Assembly: GCA_030834045.1 (NCBI GenBank)
Contig: JAURFZ010000068.1
Location: forward strand, 1 to 7,315
DNA from: Burkholderiales bacterium
Lineage (GTDB): Bacteria; Pseudomonadota; Gammaproteobacteria; Burkholderiales; Burkholderiaceae_A
Reading direction: 5' to 3'
Length of the DNA: 7,315 nt
How positions within the stretch are numbered: position 1 is the first letter of the stretch; each line of letters begins with the position of its first letter. Below, in pieces: positions 1-6,828 of the stretch. Below the pieces are notes generated by a model. That model worked only from the letters and a program-made list of their open reading frames with translations, did no database searches and had not been told where the DNA came from. The position numbers were made by a program, and so were the translations under genes.

Positions 1-151
1 TGCAAAGCCTGCTGGCCGCCCTGTTGTAGATACCTATGTGAAAGAGTTTAAACAACAGAAGTGGATCTTCTTCCCATGGGATATCGATTATCAGTTTTCC
101 GTTCCTATTAAAGAGCGTGAGAAGGTCCAGGCCATAAGCCCAGGCAAATAA
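1..151 (+). CDS. C-terminal fragment of a probable purine phosphoribosyltransferase
   Basis: This open frame enters from the left edge (first whole codon at 2) and ends at TAA 149-151, leaving 49 visible residues. The core motif, W-I-F-F-P-W-D, resembles the 'W(I/V)(V/F)FPWE' segment near the C-terminus of small phosphoribosyltransferases of the COG2236/Gpt-like type, preceded by a polar helix (DTYVKEFKQQK). Such enzymes join a purine base to PRPP to make the nucleotide in the cytoplasm. The PRPP-binding loop and catalytic residues lie outside the window, so the assignment rests on this tail and on context. The next gene starts 6 bases after the stop and encodes the ATPase of a purine-type importer, so co-transcription and a salvage role fit well. 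It could instead be an unrelated protein with a similar tail. Confidence 0.5.
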   Translation, partial: AKPAGRPVVDTYVKEFKQQKWIFFPWDIDYQFSVPIKEREKVQAISPGK

Positions 152-157
152 TCGGTA

Positions 158-1792
158 GTGAGCCTGTCCCCCGTCCTTGCCCTTCACCGACTCACCAAGG
201 TTTACCCTGGCCTTACGGCCAACGATCAAGTCGACCTGTCGGTCTTGCCAGGGGAAATCCACGCGGTCCTTGGTGAGAATGGCGCTGGCAAATCAACCTT
301 AATGAAGATGGTCTACGGTGTTGTCCAGCCAAGCTCTGGGGACATTACGTGGAAGGGGCGTCGGGTTCGTATCGCAAGCCCCATGGAGGCAAGGCGGCTG
401 GGCATCGGGATGGTCTTTCAGCACTTCTCACTTTTTGAGTCGCTTACGGTTGCTGAGAACACACAACTTTTTCTAAACGATGGCAGATCTCTAAATGAGA
501 TTCATCAGTCCTTAACCGAGCTGTCGGCCAATTACGGAATTGATGTCAACCCTGGTCGTCATGTGCACGACCTCTCGGTGGGCGAGCGCCAAAGGGTTGA
601 AATACTGCGCTGCCTTCTACAGACACCCAAGCTTCTTATTCTCGATGAGCCCACCTCGGTTCTCACCCCACAGGAGGTCGACCGACTCTTTACGATGCTC
701 AGGCGTCTGTCGGCCGAGGGCTGTGCCATTTTGTACATTAGCCACAAGCTGCAAGAAATTCGAAGCCTCTGTCATCGTGCCACTGTTTTGCAGCAGGGGC
801 GGGTGACTGGACGTTGCGATCCGAGCCAAGAGACAGAGTCCAGCCTGGCTGAGATGATGATCGGAAAAGCAAATGCCATGGCTATAGTCACTCGACAAGC
901 CCGCGAGTCAGCCCCTGCCGACTCGGTGCCAAGGTCCACCCCAAGCCAAGGCGATGGGCTGGTTGTGAGGAATTTAAGCACTGAAAGCAGCGATCCCTAT
1001 GGCGTGTCCCTGCGCGATATTAGTTTCCAGGTACGACCTGGCGAAATTCTGGGGCTGGCAGGCGTTTCAGGTAATGGCCAACGCGAGTTGGTTCGGGCCT
1101 TATCGGGAGAGCTTCGCCTGCCCTTGACCATGGCCTCGGCCATTCAGATACAAGGCCAGCCCGCAGGCCAATGGCCCGTCTCCCGGCGTCGCCGTGCAGG
1201 GCTTTGCGTCATTCCTGAAGATCGCCTAGGAACGGGTGCCGTCCCCGATTTTTCTCTCGAGGAAAATGCACTTCTGACGGGTCTCTACACACAGCCGTTT
1301 GTATCGCGCTTCGGTCTTCTCTGTTATTCGGAGGTACAGGACTTTGCCCAGAGAATTATCAGTCGCTTTCGCGTGAAGTGTCAGTCCACTCAGTCACCAG
1401 CACGCTCGTTATCGGGCGGTAATTTACAAAAATTTATTGTTGGCCGAGAAGTTTTGCAGCAACCGTGTGTGCTTGTTTGTGCCCAGCCGACCTGGGGGGT
1501 TGACGTGGGCGCAGCTGCCGAATTGCGTCAGGCCCTAAAGAATCTTCGTGACTCGGGCTGTGCCATTTTGCTTATTAGTGAAGACATTGATGAAATCTTC
1601 GGCTTGGCTGACCAGGTGGTGGTTGCCTTTGAGGGCCGGCTATCAAGTCCTCAGCCCATTGAACAGACTTCTACGACAAATCTCGGTCTTCTTATGGCCG
1701 GTATCTGGCAGAGTGATAGGCAGGCGGGCCCCCTGCAGGCCTCTGGCTCAGACCTTTTAGAAGATCGACAAATGCAAGGGCCTGTCACGTGA
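158..1792 (+). CDS. Nucleoside/purine ABC transporter ATP-binding protein (two fused ABC domains)
   Basis: This 544-residue protein is the cytoplasmic motor of a BMP-type purine or nucleoside importer (YufO/NupO-like, also similar in build to RbsA). Domain 1 is complete: Walker A GENGAGKST at 39-47, Q-loop Gln88, signature LSVGERQ at 139-145, Walker B LLILDEPTS at 159-167 and switch His196. Domain 2 (about 268-515) is degenerate: the P-loop region reads GVSGNGQRE at 302-310 without the GKS/T lysine, the Walker B region reads CAQPTWGVD at 441-449, and SED replaces the switch His, while the signature LSGGNLQK at 418-425 is intact. Degeneracy of the second domain is normal in this family and implies one competent ATP site. 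The GTG at 158 is chosen because the ABC fold begins about seven residues later and it sits 6 bases after the upstream stop; its Shine-Dalgarno is weak, suggesting coupled translation. The end overlaps the first permease by 4 bases (GTGA). Confidence 0.93.
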   Translation: MSLSPVLALHRLTKVYPGLTANDQVDLSVLPGEIHAVLGENGAGKSTLMKMVYGVVQPSSGDITWKGRRVRIASPMEARRLGIGMVFQHFSLFESLTVAENTQLFLNDGRSLNEIHQSLTELSANYGIDVNPGRHVHDLSVGERQRVEILRCLLQTPKLLILDEPTSVLTPQEVDRLFTMLRRLSAEGCAILYISHKLQEIRSLCHRATVLQQGRVTGRCDPSQETESSLAEMMIGKANAMAIVTRQARESAPADSVPRSTPSQGDGLVVRNLSTESSDPYGVSLRDISFQVRPGEILGLAGVSGNGQRELVRALSGELRLPLTMASAIQIQGQPAGQWPVSRRRRAGLCVIPEDRLGTGAVPDFSLEENALLTGLYTQPFVSRFGLLCYSEVQDFAQRIISRFRVKCQSTQSPARSLSGGNLQKFIVGREVLQQPCVLVCAQPTWGVDVGAAAELRQALKNLRDSGCAILLISEDIDEIFGLADQVVVAFEGRLSSPQPIEQTSTTNLGLLMAGIWQSDRQAGPLQASGSDLLEDRQMQGPVT

Positions 1793-2871
1793 TTCGGCTT
1801 GAGCGAAGACCAGCCGCCTCCTCGGTCTGGTCATGGGCCTCGCCCCTGCTTGCCGTCATTCTTACCTCAATCAGTGGCCTGATCATTTTCGCTCTGCTCG
1901 GTAAAGACCCTGTTGAGGGGTTTCGCGTTTTTTTTCTTAACCCCGTCAGTAGTTTCTGGGCGGTTATGGAGTTGTTGCTCAAAGCCACACCCCTTGCCCT
2001 TTGTGCGATTGGACTCGCAGTGGGTTTTCGTGCGGGAGTCTGGAATATTGGTGCTGAAGGGCAGTTTATTTTTGGAGCTATTTTTGCAACGGCCATTGCC
2101 TTGTTCATGGGCGATTTACCCGGCGTCTCACTTATTGCAATGATCGTGGCCGGTATTCTGGGGGGTATGGCCTGGGCGGCCATCCCAGCATTTCTGCGAA
2201 GTCGATTCAATGCCAACGAGATCTTGGTCTCTTTAATGCTCGTCTATGTGGCTCAACTTTTTGTCTCATGGCTCGTCTTTGGTCCTTGGAAGGACCCGAT
2301 GGGCTTTAATTTTCCGCAGACCGTAATGTTTGACGCAGAAAGCCTCTTGCCCACCCTTATTGAAGGACAACGCCTTAATTTGGCGTTTATTTTTATGCTG
2401 GGCCTTTTAATTCTGGCCCATATCTTTATGAACCATAGTCGATTGGGCTTCGCTATGCGCACCTCGGGCCAGGCCCCCCTTGCTGGCCTTTATGCAGGTT
2501 ATTCCAACCGTCAGGCCATTTACGTGGGAATGCTTGCAGGTGGTGCCGGTGCCGGGCTTGCGGGCATGGCCGAGGTGGCGGGCCCCATGGGGCAACTCAC
2601 CGACAAGATGGCACTTGGCTATGGTTTTGCGGCCATCATTGTGGCCTTTGTGGGCAGGCTCAATGCCCTGGGTATTTTTCTTGCCTCTTTGGTCATGGCT
2701 CTTTTTTATGTAGGGGGCGAGCAGGCACAGCAGTACCTGAATTTGCCAAGCGCCATGAGCAGGGTCTTTCAAGGCATGCTTTTGTTCTACCTTCTTGCAA
2801 CCGACGTGCTTGTAACGTACCGAATTGTGCTGCGTTCTGCGACCGCCCCCCAGCCGAGCAGTCCCAGATGA
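1789..2871 (+). CDS. Nucleoside/purine ABC transporter permease, first subunit (COG4603 type)
   Basis: This 360-residue, strongly hydrophobic inner-membrane protein belongs to the BPD_transp_2 permease family and forms one half of the transport channel. Hydrophobic stretches begin near residues 16, 59, 92, 112, 145, 198, 245, 277, 294 and 330, so roughly 8 to 10 membrane segments. Family landmarks are NIGAEGQ at 86-92, NEILVSLML at 143-151, GGAGAGLAGM at 251-260 followed by AEV, and GYGFAAIIVAFVGR at 277-290. The N-terminus is short and basic (MIRLERR), as expected for a cytoplasmic start. It initiates at GTG 1789, whose last two bases begin the TGA stop of the ATPase, and its own TGA overlaps the next ATG, so three proteins are translated as a coupled set. 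A sugar permease is less likely given the neighbouring BMP protein and guanine deaminase. Confidence 0.92.
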   Translation: MIRLERRPAASSVWSWASPLLAVILTSISGLIIFALLGKDPVEGFRVFFLNPVSSFWAVMELLLKATPLALCAIGLAVGFRAGVWNIGAEGQFIFGAIFATAIALFMGDLPGVSLIAMIVAGILGGMAWAAIPAFLRSRFNANEILVSLMLVYVAQLFVSWLVFGPWKDPMGFNFPQTVMFDAESLLPTLIEGQRLNLAFIFMLGLLILAHIFMNHSRLGFAMRTSGQAPLAGLYAGYSNRQAIYVGMLAGGAGAGLAGMAEVAGPMGQLTDKMALGYGFAAIIVAFVGRLNALGIFLASLVMALFYVGGEQAQQYLNLPSAMSRVFQGMLLFYLLATDVLVTYRIVLRSATAPQPSSPR

Positions 2872-3794
2872 CCGACCTTCTTTCCTCGGTCTTGTTTGCC
2901 ACCATCATTGCAGCTACGCCCATTGCCTTGGCTGGCCTTGGGGAGTTGGTGACCGAGAAGTCCGGCATGCTGAATTTAGGCGCTGAAGGGCTTATGGCGG
3001 TGGGTGCCATTGCCGCTTTCGTTGGTGCGTTTACTTTCGGATCAGAATGGCTAGGGGTGCTCTTTGGAATGGCCGCGGGTGTGGCCCTATCGATGGTCTT
3101 TGCCTTTCTTACCTTGCAACTGCTTGCGAATCAGGTGGCTACAGGCCTGGCTTTGGCGATTTTTGGAACCGGGTTTGCAGCCTTCGCGGGCAAGGCTTAC
3201 GAGTCCCAGGTTTTAACGCCGGTGGCACCTTGGGTCATTCCTTGGCTCTCCGACCTACCCATCCTGGGCAAGGCACTTTTCTCCCACCAGCCCATCGTCT
3301 ACATCAGCTGGCTTATCTTTCTGGCAGTGGCCTGGATTCTTGCGCGTTCCCGTATAGGGCTTGTACTTAAGGCTGTGGGTGAGTCGCCCCATAATGCCCA
3401 CGCCGTAGGCCTACCAGTGAGACGAATTCGACTTCTTGCCATAGCTTTTGGGGGTGCTATGGCAGGCCTTGGGGGAGCGTTTCTGTCCGTCTTCTACACA
3501 CCGTTTTGGACAGAGCATATGGTGGCTGGGCGAGGCTGGATTGCCCTAGCCTTGGTGGTCTTTGCCACCTGGCGGCCTCTTCGGCTCTTTTTTGGGGCGC
3601 ATCTTTTTGGGGGTATTCTCGTGGTTCAGTTGTTTGTTCAGTCCTCCAGTCTCCAAATCGAAATTCCGTCTCAGTTACTTACAGCAATGCCTTACCTTGT
3701 GACCATTGTTGTTTTAGTATTTATCTCTGGTAATGCCAAGCTTATTCGGCTTAATTCCCCGGCTTCGCTTGGCCTGCCTTTCCGTCCCGATTAA
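2868..3794 (+). CDS. Nucleoside/purine ABC transporter permease, second subunit (COG1079 type)
   Basis: This 308-residue inner-membrane protein is the partner of the preceding permease; the two form a heterodimeric channel in BMP-type importers. The family signature GELVTEKSGMLNLGAEG at 25-41 is the counterpart of the NIGAEG segment in the first subunit. Other conserved parts are LANQVATGLAL at 86-96, the cytoplasmic loop with SRIGLVLKAVGESP at 161-174, AFGGAMAGLGGA at 193-204 and GRGWIALALVVF at 221-232. Hydrophobic stretches suggest about 8 membrane segments. The start ATG overlaps the upstream stop by 4 bases (ATGA). The gene ends at TAA 3792-3794 and is followed by a 29-base gap holding the ribosome binding site of the binding-protein gene. 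Length and motifs are typical, with no sign of damage. Confidence 0.92.
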   Translation: MTDLLSSVLFATIIAATPIALAGLGELVTEKSGMLNLGAEGLMAVGAIAAFVGAFTFGSEWLGVLFGMAAGVALSMVFAFLTLQLLANQVATGLALAIFGTGFAAFAGKAYESQVLTPVAPWVIPWLSDLPILGKALFSHQPIVYISWLIFLAVAWILARSRIGLVLKAVGESPHNAHAVGLPVRRIRLLAIAFGGAMAGLGGAFLSVFYTPFWTEHMVAGRGWIALALVVFATWRPLRLFFGAHLFGGILVVQLFVQSSSLQIEIPSQLLTAMPYLVTIVVLVFISGNAKLIRLNSPASLGLPFRPD

Positions 3795-3809
3795 TTTTTT
3801 ATCAACCAT

Positions 3810-3814
3810 AAGGA
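3810..3814 (+). promoter_or_regulatory. Shine-Dalgarno site of the binding-protein gene
   Basis: AAGGA lies 9 bases before ATG 3824. It is the clearest ribosome binding site in the operon; the ATPase and both permeases rely on weak sites or on start/stop overlap. This agrees with the usual need for more periplasmic binding protein than membrane components. I see no separate promoter in the 29-base gap. Confidence 0.7.
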
Positions 3815-3823
3815 CTGCCCGCT

Positions 3824-4921
3824 ATGACCATCGATCGTCGTCATTTTCTTAAGACCTCTGCAACCATTGCCTCTGCCACAGCCATAGGTGGTCCCGCACT
3901 TGCAGCCGACCCAATGAAGATTGGGTTTGTTTATGTCAGTCCTATTGGTGATGCCGGCTGGACGTACCAGCATGACCTTGGCCGCCTTGAAATGGAGAAG
4001 GCTCTTGCGGGCAAAGTAAAGACCAGTTATGTAGAAAAAGTGCCTGAGGGCGCTGATGCCGAGCGTGTTATTCGTGAGATGGCCAACAGCGGAAATAAAA
4101 TTATTTTCGCGGCAAGCTTTGGCTATATGAACTACATGGAAAAGGTCTCCAAGCAGTTTCCAAAGCTGGTTTTTATGCATGCCACGGGCTATAAGTCAGG
4201 CGCGAATTTCGGTAATTACAACGCTCGTTTCTACGAGGGCCGTTACCTCACAGGTGTCATTGCGGGTCATATGACGAAGTCAAATATTCTTGGTTATGTT
4301 GCGGCCTTCCCCATTCCGGAAGTGCTGCAAGGTATCAACGCCTTTATTCGTGGTGCCCGCAGCGTGAATCCCAAGGCTGAGGTTCGTGTGGTCTGGGTCA
4401 ATAGCTGGTACGACCCAGGCAAAGAGCGCCAGGCTGCCATGACTCTGGTTGATTCGAAGGCCGATATTCTTACCCACCATACCGATTCCACGGCTGTGGT
4501 GCAGGCGGCCGAAGAAAAAGGAATCTATGCCTTTGGCTACCATTCCGACATGTCCAAGTACGGTCCCAAGGCGCATCTCTCGGCCTGCACGCACCATTGG
4601 GGCGACTACTACATTAAGGTAGTGAATCAGGTTCTAGCTGGCAATTGGAAGCCCGACAACATCTGGGGCGGAACCAAAGAGGGAATGATTAAGCTTGGCC
4701 CCATAAGTAGCGCTGTACCGGCTGCCGTTAAATCCAAGGTCGCTCAAATTGAAGCTGAAATGAAGACGGGTAAGTTCCATGCCTTTGCCGGACCTGTTGT
4801 TGACCAGGATGGTAAACAACGCCTGGCTGCAGGGGCTGCGATGTCCGATAAGGATCTGGGTGGCATGAAATACCTAGGAGGAAGCCTTCACACCAAAGTA
4901 ACCGAGTTCCTAATGGGTTGA
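3824..4921 (+). CDS. BMP/PnrA-family purine or nucleoside periplasmic binding protein, Tat-exported
   Basis: This 365-residue protein captures the substrate in the periplasm and delivers it to the permeases. The N-terminus MTIDRRHFLKTS carries a twin-arginine motif (Arg5-Arg6, then HFLK), a hydrophobic stretch to about residue 23 and a likely cleavage after ALA at 25-27, so export folded through Tat is expected. There is no lipobox cysteine, unlike the lipoprotein BMP/PnrA relatives of spirochaetes and Gram-positives. The mature part matches the BMP fold (PF02608): KIGFVYVSPIGDAGWTYQHD at 32-51 for the first strand and ligand loop, the FAASFGY segment at 95-101, FYEGRYLTGVIAG at 136-148, HHTDSTAVVQAAEEKG at 218-233 and FGYHSDM at 237-243. 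Position 46 is Trp where classical members have Phe. Ligand is inferred from family and guaD: guanine, hypoxanthine, xanthine or a nucleoside. The operon places the gene after the permeases. Confidence 0.92.
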   Translation: MTIDRRHFLKTSATIASATAIGGPALAADPMKIGFVYVSPIGDAGWTYQHDLGRLEMEKALAGKVKTSYVEKVPEGADAERVIREMANSGNKIIFAASFGYMNYMEKVSKQFPKLVFMHATGYKSGANFGNYNARFYEGRYLTGVIAGHMTKSNILGYVAAFPIPEVLQGINAFIRGARSVNPKAEVRVVWVNSWYDPGKERQAAMTLVDSKADILTHHTDSTAVVQAAEEKGIYAFGYHSDMSKYGPKAHLSACTHHWGDYYIKVVNQVLAGNWKPDNIWGGTKEGMIKLGPISSAVPAAVKSKVAQIEAEMKTGKFHAFAGPVVDQDGKQRLAAGAAMSDKDLGGMKYLGGSLHTKVTEFLMG

Positions 4922-4981
4922 AGGCTTAATTTTCTCGTAGCTTCATTTGAATCCAGTTTTTTCTTGGTCTGGGGCGGTTCC

Positions 4982-6304
4982 GTGAGAGCATTACGGGGCC
5001 GCCTTTTCCATTTAAAGGGCTCCTCGTTTCGGGACCCCAAGCCCGAGTGGTATGACGACGGCCTCTTGGTTATTGATGACGAGGGTCTTATTAAGTCGTT
5101 CGGCGAGGCTCACTTAATGCTCCATGACCTGCCTGACTATTGCCAGGCTATCGATCATCGGCCTTATTGGATTCTTCCCGGATTTGTTGATGTCCACACC
5201 CATTTTGTGCAGCTGGACATCATTGCGAGCCACGGGGAGAGCCTTCTGAACTGGCTTGAACGCTACACCTTTCCCGCTGAAGAGCGCTTTATTAGCCCAG
5301 AGGTTTCTAAAGAGACCGCCCGTTATTTCCTAAACGAGATGCTCTCGCATGGAGTAACCACCGCCTCGGTCTATGGCTCGGTTCACCAGACCTCTTGCGA
5401 GGCGTTATTTTGCGAGGCCGAGCATTTGGGAATGCGTCTTCTGGCCGGTAAGACGCTTATGAACCGCAACGCCCCCGAGGCCCTTATTCAACACGATCTT
5501 CAAAGCAGGGACTTGGAGGCAACCCAGTCTCTGATTGAACACTGGCACGGTCGTAAGCGCCTTGCTTACAGCCTTACGCCTCGTTTTGCGCCAACATCGA
5601 CCGATGAGCAGATGCGTTGGGTGGGTGAGATGTTTCAGGCATCCCTTGCAGGAAACGTATCGTCAGGGCCGTTGTTCCTGCAGTCGCATCTGGCCGAAAA
5701 CCTGGATGAGTGCCGATGGGTTGCCTCACTTTACCCAGACTCCCGAAGCTATTGCCAGGTCTATGAGACCTTTCAACAGCTTGGTCCCGGTGCCATTTAT
5801 GGCCATTGCATTCATTTGAATGACAGAGATCGGGCTCTTATGGCATCGCGCGGTGCCTCAATTGCGTTTTGTCCAAGCTCCAACCTGTTTTTAGGCTCGG
5901 GGCTTTTCGATCTCGATGCAGCGGTTTCGGCTGGCATTAAGGTTGGCCTTGGCACCGACCTGGGCGCTGGAACAAGCATGAGCATGTTTAAGACTATGCT
6001 GAGCGCCTACCAGGTTTGTAAGCTTCGCGGCCAGGCATTAAGCCCGGAGGGCGCTTTCTTTCTTGCAACCCTGGGGGGTGCCCAGGCCCTTGGACTTGAC
6101 CAATTGATTGGAAACTTTCAGGTTGGGAAGGAGGCCGATTTTCAGGTTATAAACCCCGTTGCCATCCCTCTTATTGAGCGGCGTTTTCAGAGAACGACCA
6201 CCAGGTCGGAAGAGTTGTTTGCTCTTTTAGCCCTGGGTGATGAGCGTTGCCTTGCGGCAACTTATGTGTTGGGTGACAGGGTTGTCACTGGCCATGCTCA
6301 CTAA
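4982..6304 (+). CDS. guaD: Guanine deaminase
   Basis: Guanine deaminase (EC 3.5.4.3) hydrolyses guanine to xanthine and ammonia in the cytoplasm. From GTG 4982 the protein has 440 residues, normal for bacterial GuaD of the metallo-dependent amidohydrolase superfamily. Visible landmarks in this numbering: PGFVDVHTHFVQ at 66-77 with metal ligands His72 and His74, MNRNAPE near 160-166, TPRFAPT at 199-205 with the base-contacting Arg201, QSHLAEN at 234-240 with His236 and catalytic-region Glu239, YGHCIHL at 273-279 with His275, and GLGTDLGAGTS at 322-332 with metal ligand Asp326. GTG 4982 is preferred because GGGGCGG lies 4 bases upstream and the usual start of the family (RALRG) follows at once; an in-frame TTG at 4964 would add six residues but lacks a ribosome site. 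It is probably the last operon gene, 60 bases after the binding protein. The MNRN motif replaces the MDRN I expect. Confidence 0.93.
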   Translation: MRALRGRLFHLKGSSFRDPKPEWYDDGLLVIDDEGLIKSFGEAHLMLHDLPDYCQAIDHRPYWILPGFVDVHTHFVQLDIIASHGESLLNWLERYTFPAEERFISPEVSKETARYFLNEMLSHGVTTASVYGSVHQTSCEALFCEAEHLGMRLLAGKTLMNRNAPEALIQHDLQSRDLEATQSLIEHWHGRKRLAYSLTPRFAPTSTDEQMRWVGEMFQASLAGNVSSGPLFLQSHLAENLDECRWVASLYPDSRSYCQVYETFQQLGPGAIYGHCIHLNDRDRALMASRGASIAFCPSSNLFLGSGLFDLDAAVSAGIKVGLGTDLGAGTSMSMFKTMLSAYQVCKLRGQALSPEGAFFLATLGGAQALGLDQLIGNFQVGKEADFQVINPVAIPLIERRFQRTTTRSEELFALLALGDERCLAATYVLGDRVVTGHAH

Positions 6305-6313
6305 AAAAATCTT

Positions 6314-6580
6314 TTACTGATAGTGCGTCCACATTCTCAGTACCTTCACTGCTTGTTCGTCCTGTAGCACCTGGTAAACCAGCCGGTGCTGAATGGAAAT
6401 GCGTCGGGAGTTAAGGCCCTGCAAATCACCTACAAGTTTTTCAAAGGGCGGTGGGTTTTGAAGGGGATTTCGCTCAATAACCCGCAGAAGGCTTTCCGCC
6501 TTTTCTTTAAGGCCGGCCTGTTTGAGCTTCTTGGAATCCTTTTCGGCCTCTTTGGTATAAAACAGTGTCCAGCCGGACAT
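6314..6580 (-). CDS. yoeB: YoeB/Txe-family mRNA interferase toxin
   Basis: This 88-residue small basic protein is a ribosome-dependent mRNA-cleaving toxin. It starts WTLFYTKEAEKDSKKLKQ, the usual N-terminal strand and helix of the family, and ends MWTHYQ. By hand alignment to E. coli YoeB (84 residues), the catalytic Glu46, Arg65 and His83 correspond to Glu47, Arg66 and His86, with the neighbouring Tyr at 87; the SRRISIQHRLVYQV block at 58-71 is the family hallmark. All key residues are therefore present and the toxin looks intact. Three consecutive start-type codons occur (TTG 6586, GTG 6583, ATG 6580). ATG is chosen since its first base is the last base of the antitoxin TGA, a tight coupling that favours prior antitoxin synthesis. 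Its stop faces that of guaD across 9 bases. Confidence 0.92.
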   Translation of the reverse strand: MSGWTLFYTKEAEKDSKKLKQAGLKEKAESLLRVIERNPLQNPPPFEKLVGDLQGLNSRRISIQHRLVYQVLQDEQAVKVLRMWTHYQ

Positions 6581-6822
6581 CACCAAGAAAGAGATTTCTT
6601 GAGTTTCGAGGTGGGTGTACTAACACCCTGAATCAGGGATTCGCGCATACCGGGCAGACTTAGTAGATAGAGAGTTTCTTGCACAGACTTCCAGTCGTCT
6701 TCCGCAATCAGAACGGCATTGGAGCGTTTGCCCGTAATAAGAACAGGTTCATGGCTTTCCTCGACCTGATCAATAAGGCCGTAGAGGTTGGCCCGTGCCT
6801 CGGTTGCTTTGACAGTATCCAT
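6580..6822 (-). CDS. yefM: YefM/Phd-family antitoxin
   Basis: This 80-residue antitoxin neutralises the adjacent YoeB-type toxin and represses its own promoter. The N-terminal part, MDTVKATEARANLYGLIDQV with HEPVLITGKRSNAVLIAEDDW following, is the classic Phd/YefM DNA-binding and dimer domain (about 1-55). The C-terminal part, with LYLLSLPGMRESLIQG near 57-72 and then a lysine/serine tail, is the usual toxin-embracing segment. ATG 6822 is chosen over GTG 6828 because the predicted -10 box ends at 6830, so a transcript would begin near or after GTG, and because family members normally start with M-D/K-T. No Shine-Dalgarno is seen, matching a nearly leaderless message. The gene precedes the toxin with a one-base overlap. 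Confidence 0.92.
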   Translation of the reverse strand: MDTVKATEARANLYGLIDQVEESHEPVLITGKRSNAVLIAEDDWKSVQETLYLLSLPGMRESLIQGVSTPTSKLKKSLSW

Positions 6823-6828
6823 ATCCAC

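Noticed and set aside
617..981. Minus-strand open frames within the ATPase gene
   Set aside because: They are shadows of a strongly conserved gene, with compositions lacking domain or signal features.
1785..2216. 143-codon minus-strand frame opposite the first permease
   Set aside because: Its Ala/Pro/Lys/Arg-rich content is typical of the antisense of a hydrophobic membrane gene; the plus-strand permease is well supported.
4922..4981. Separate promoter for guaD in the 60-base gap after the binding-protein gene
   Set aside because: No -35/-10 pair with proper spacing could be recognised; the gap is AT-rich in part but unremarkable.
6273..6288. Perfect inverted repeat GTGACA-GGGT-TGTCAC near the end of guaD as a terminator
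   Set aside because: It lies inside the guaD coding region, the stem is only 6 bp, and it is followed by A-rich rather than T-rich sequence on the plus strand.
6303..6313. Run of seven A (T on the minus strand) as a terminator for the toxin gene
   Set aside because: No GC-rich hairpin precedes it on the minus strand, so the T run alone is insufficient.
6386..6631. 81-codon plus-strand open frame opposite the toxin gene
   Set aside because: It is antisense to a well-supported YoeB gene, has no recognisable family features and no ribosome binding site.
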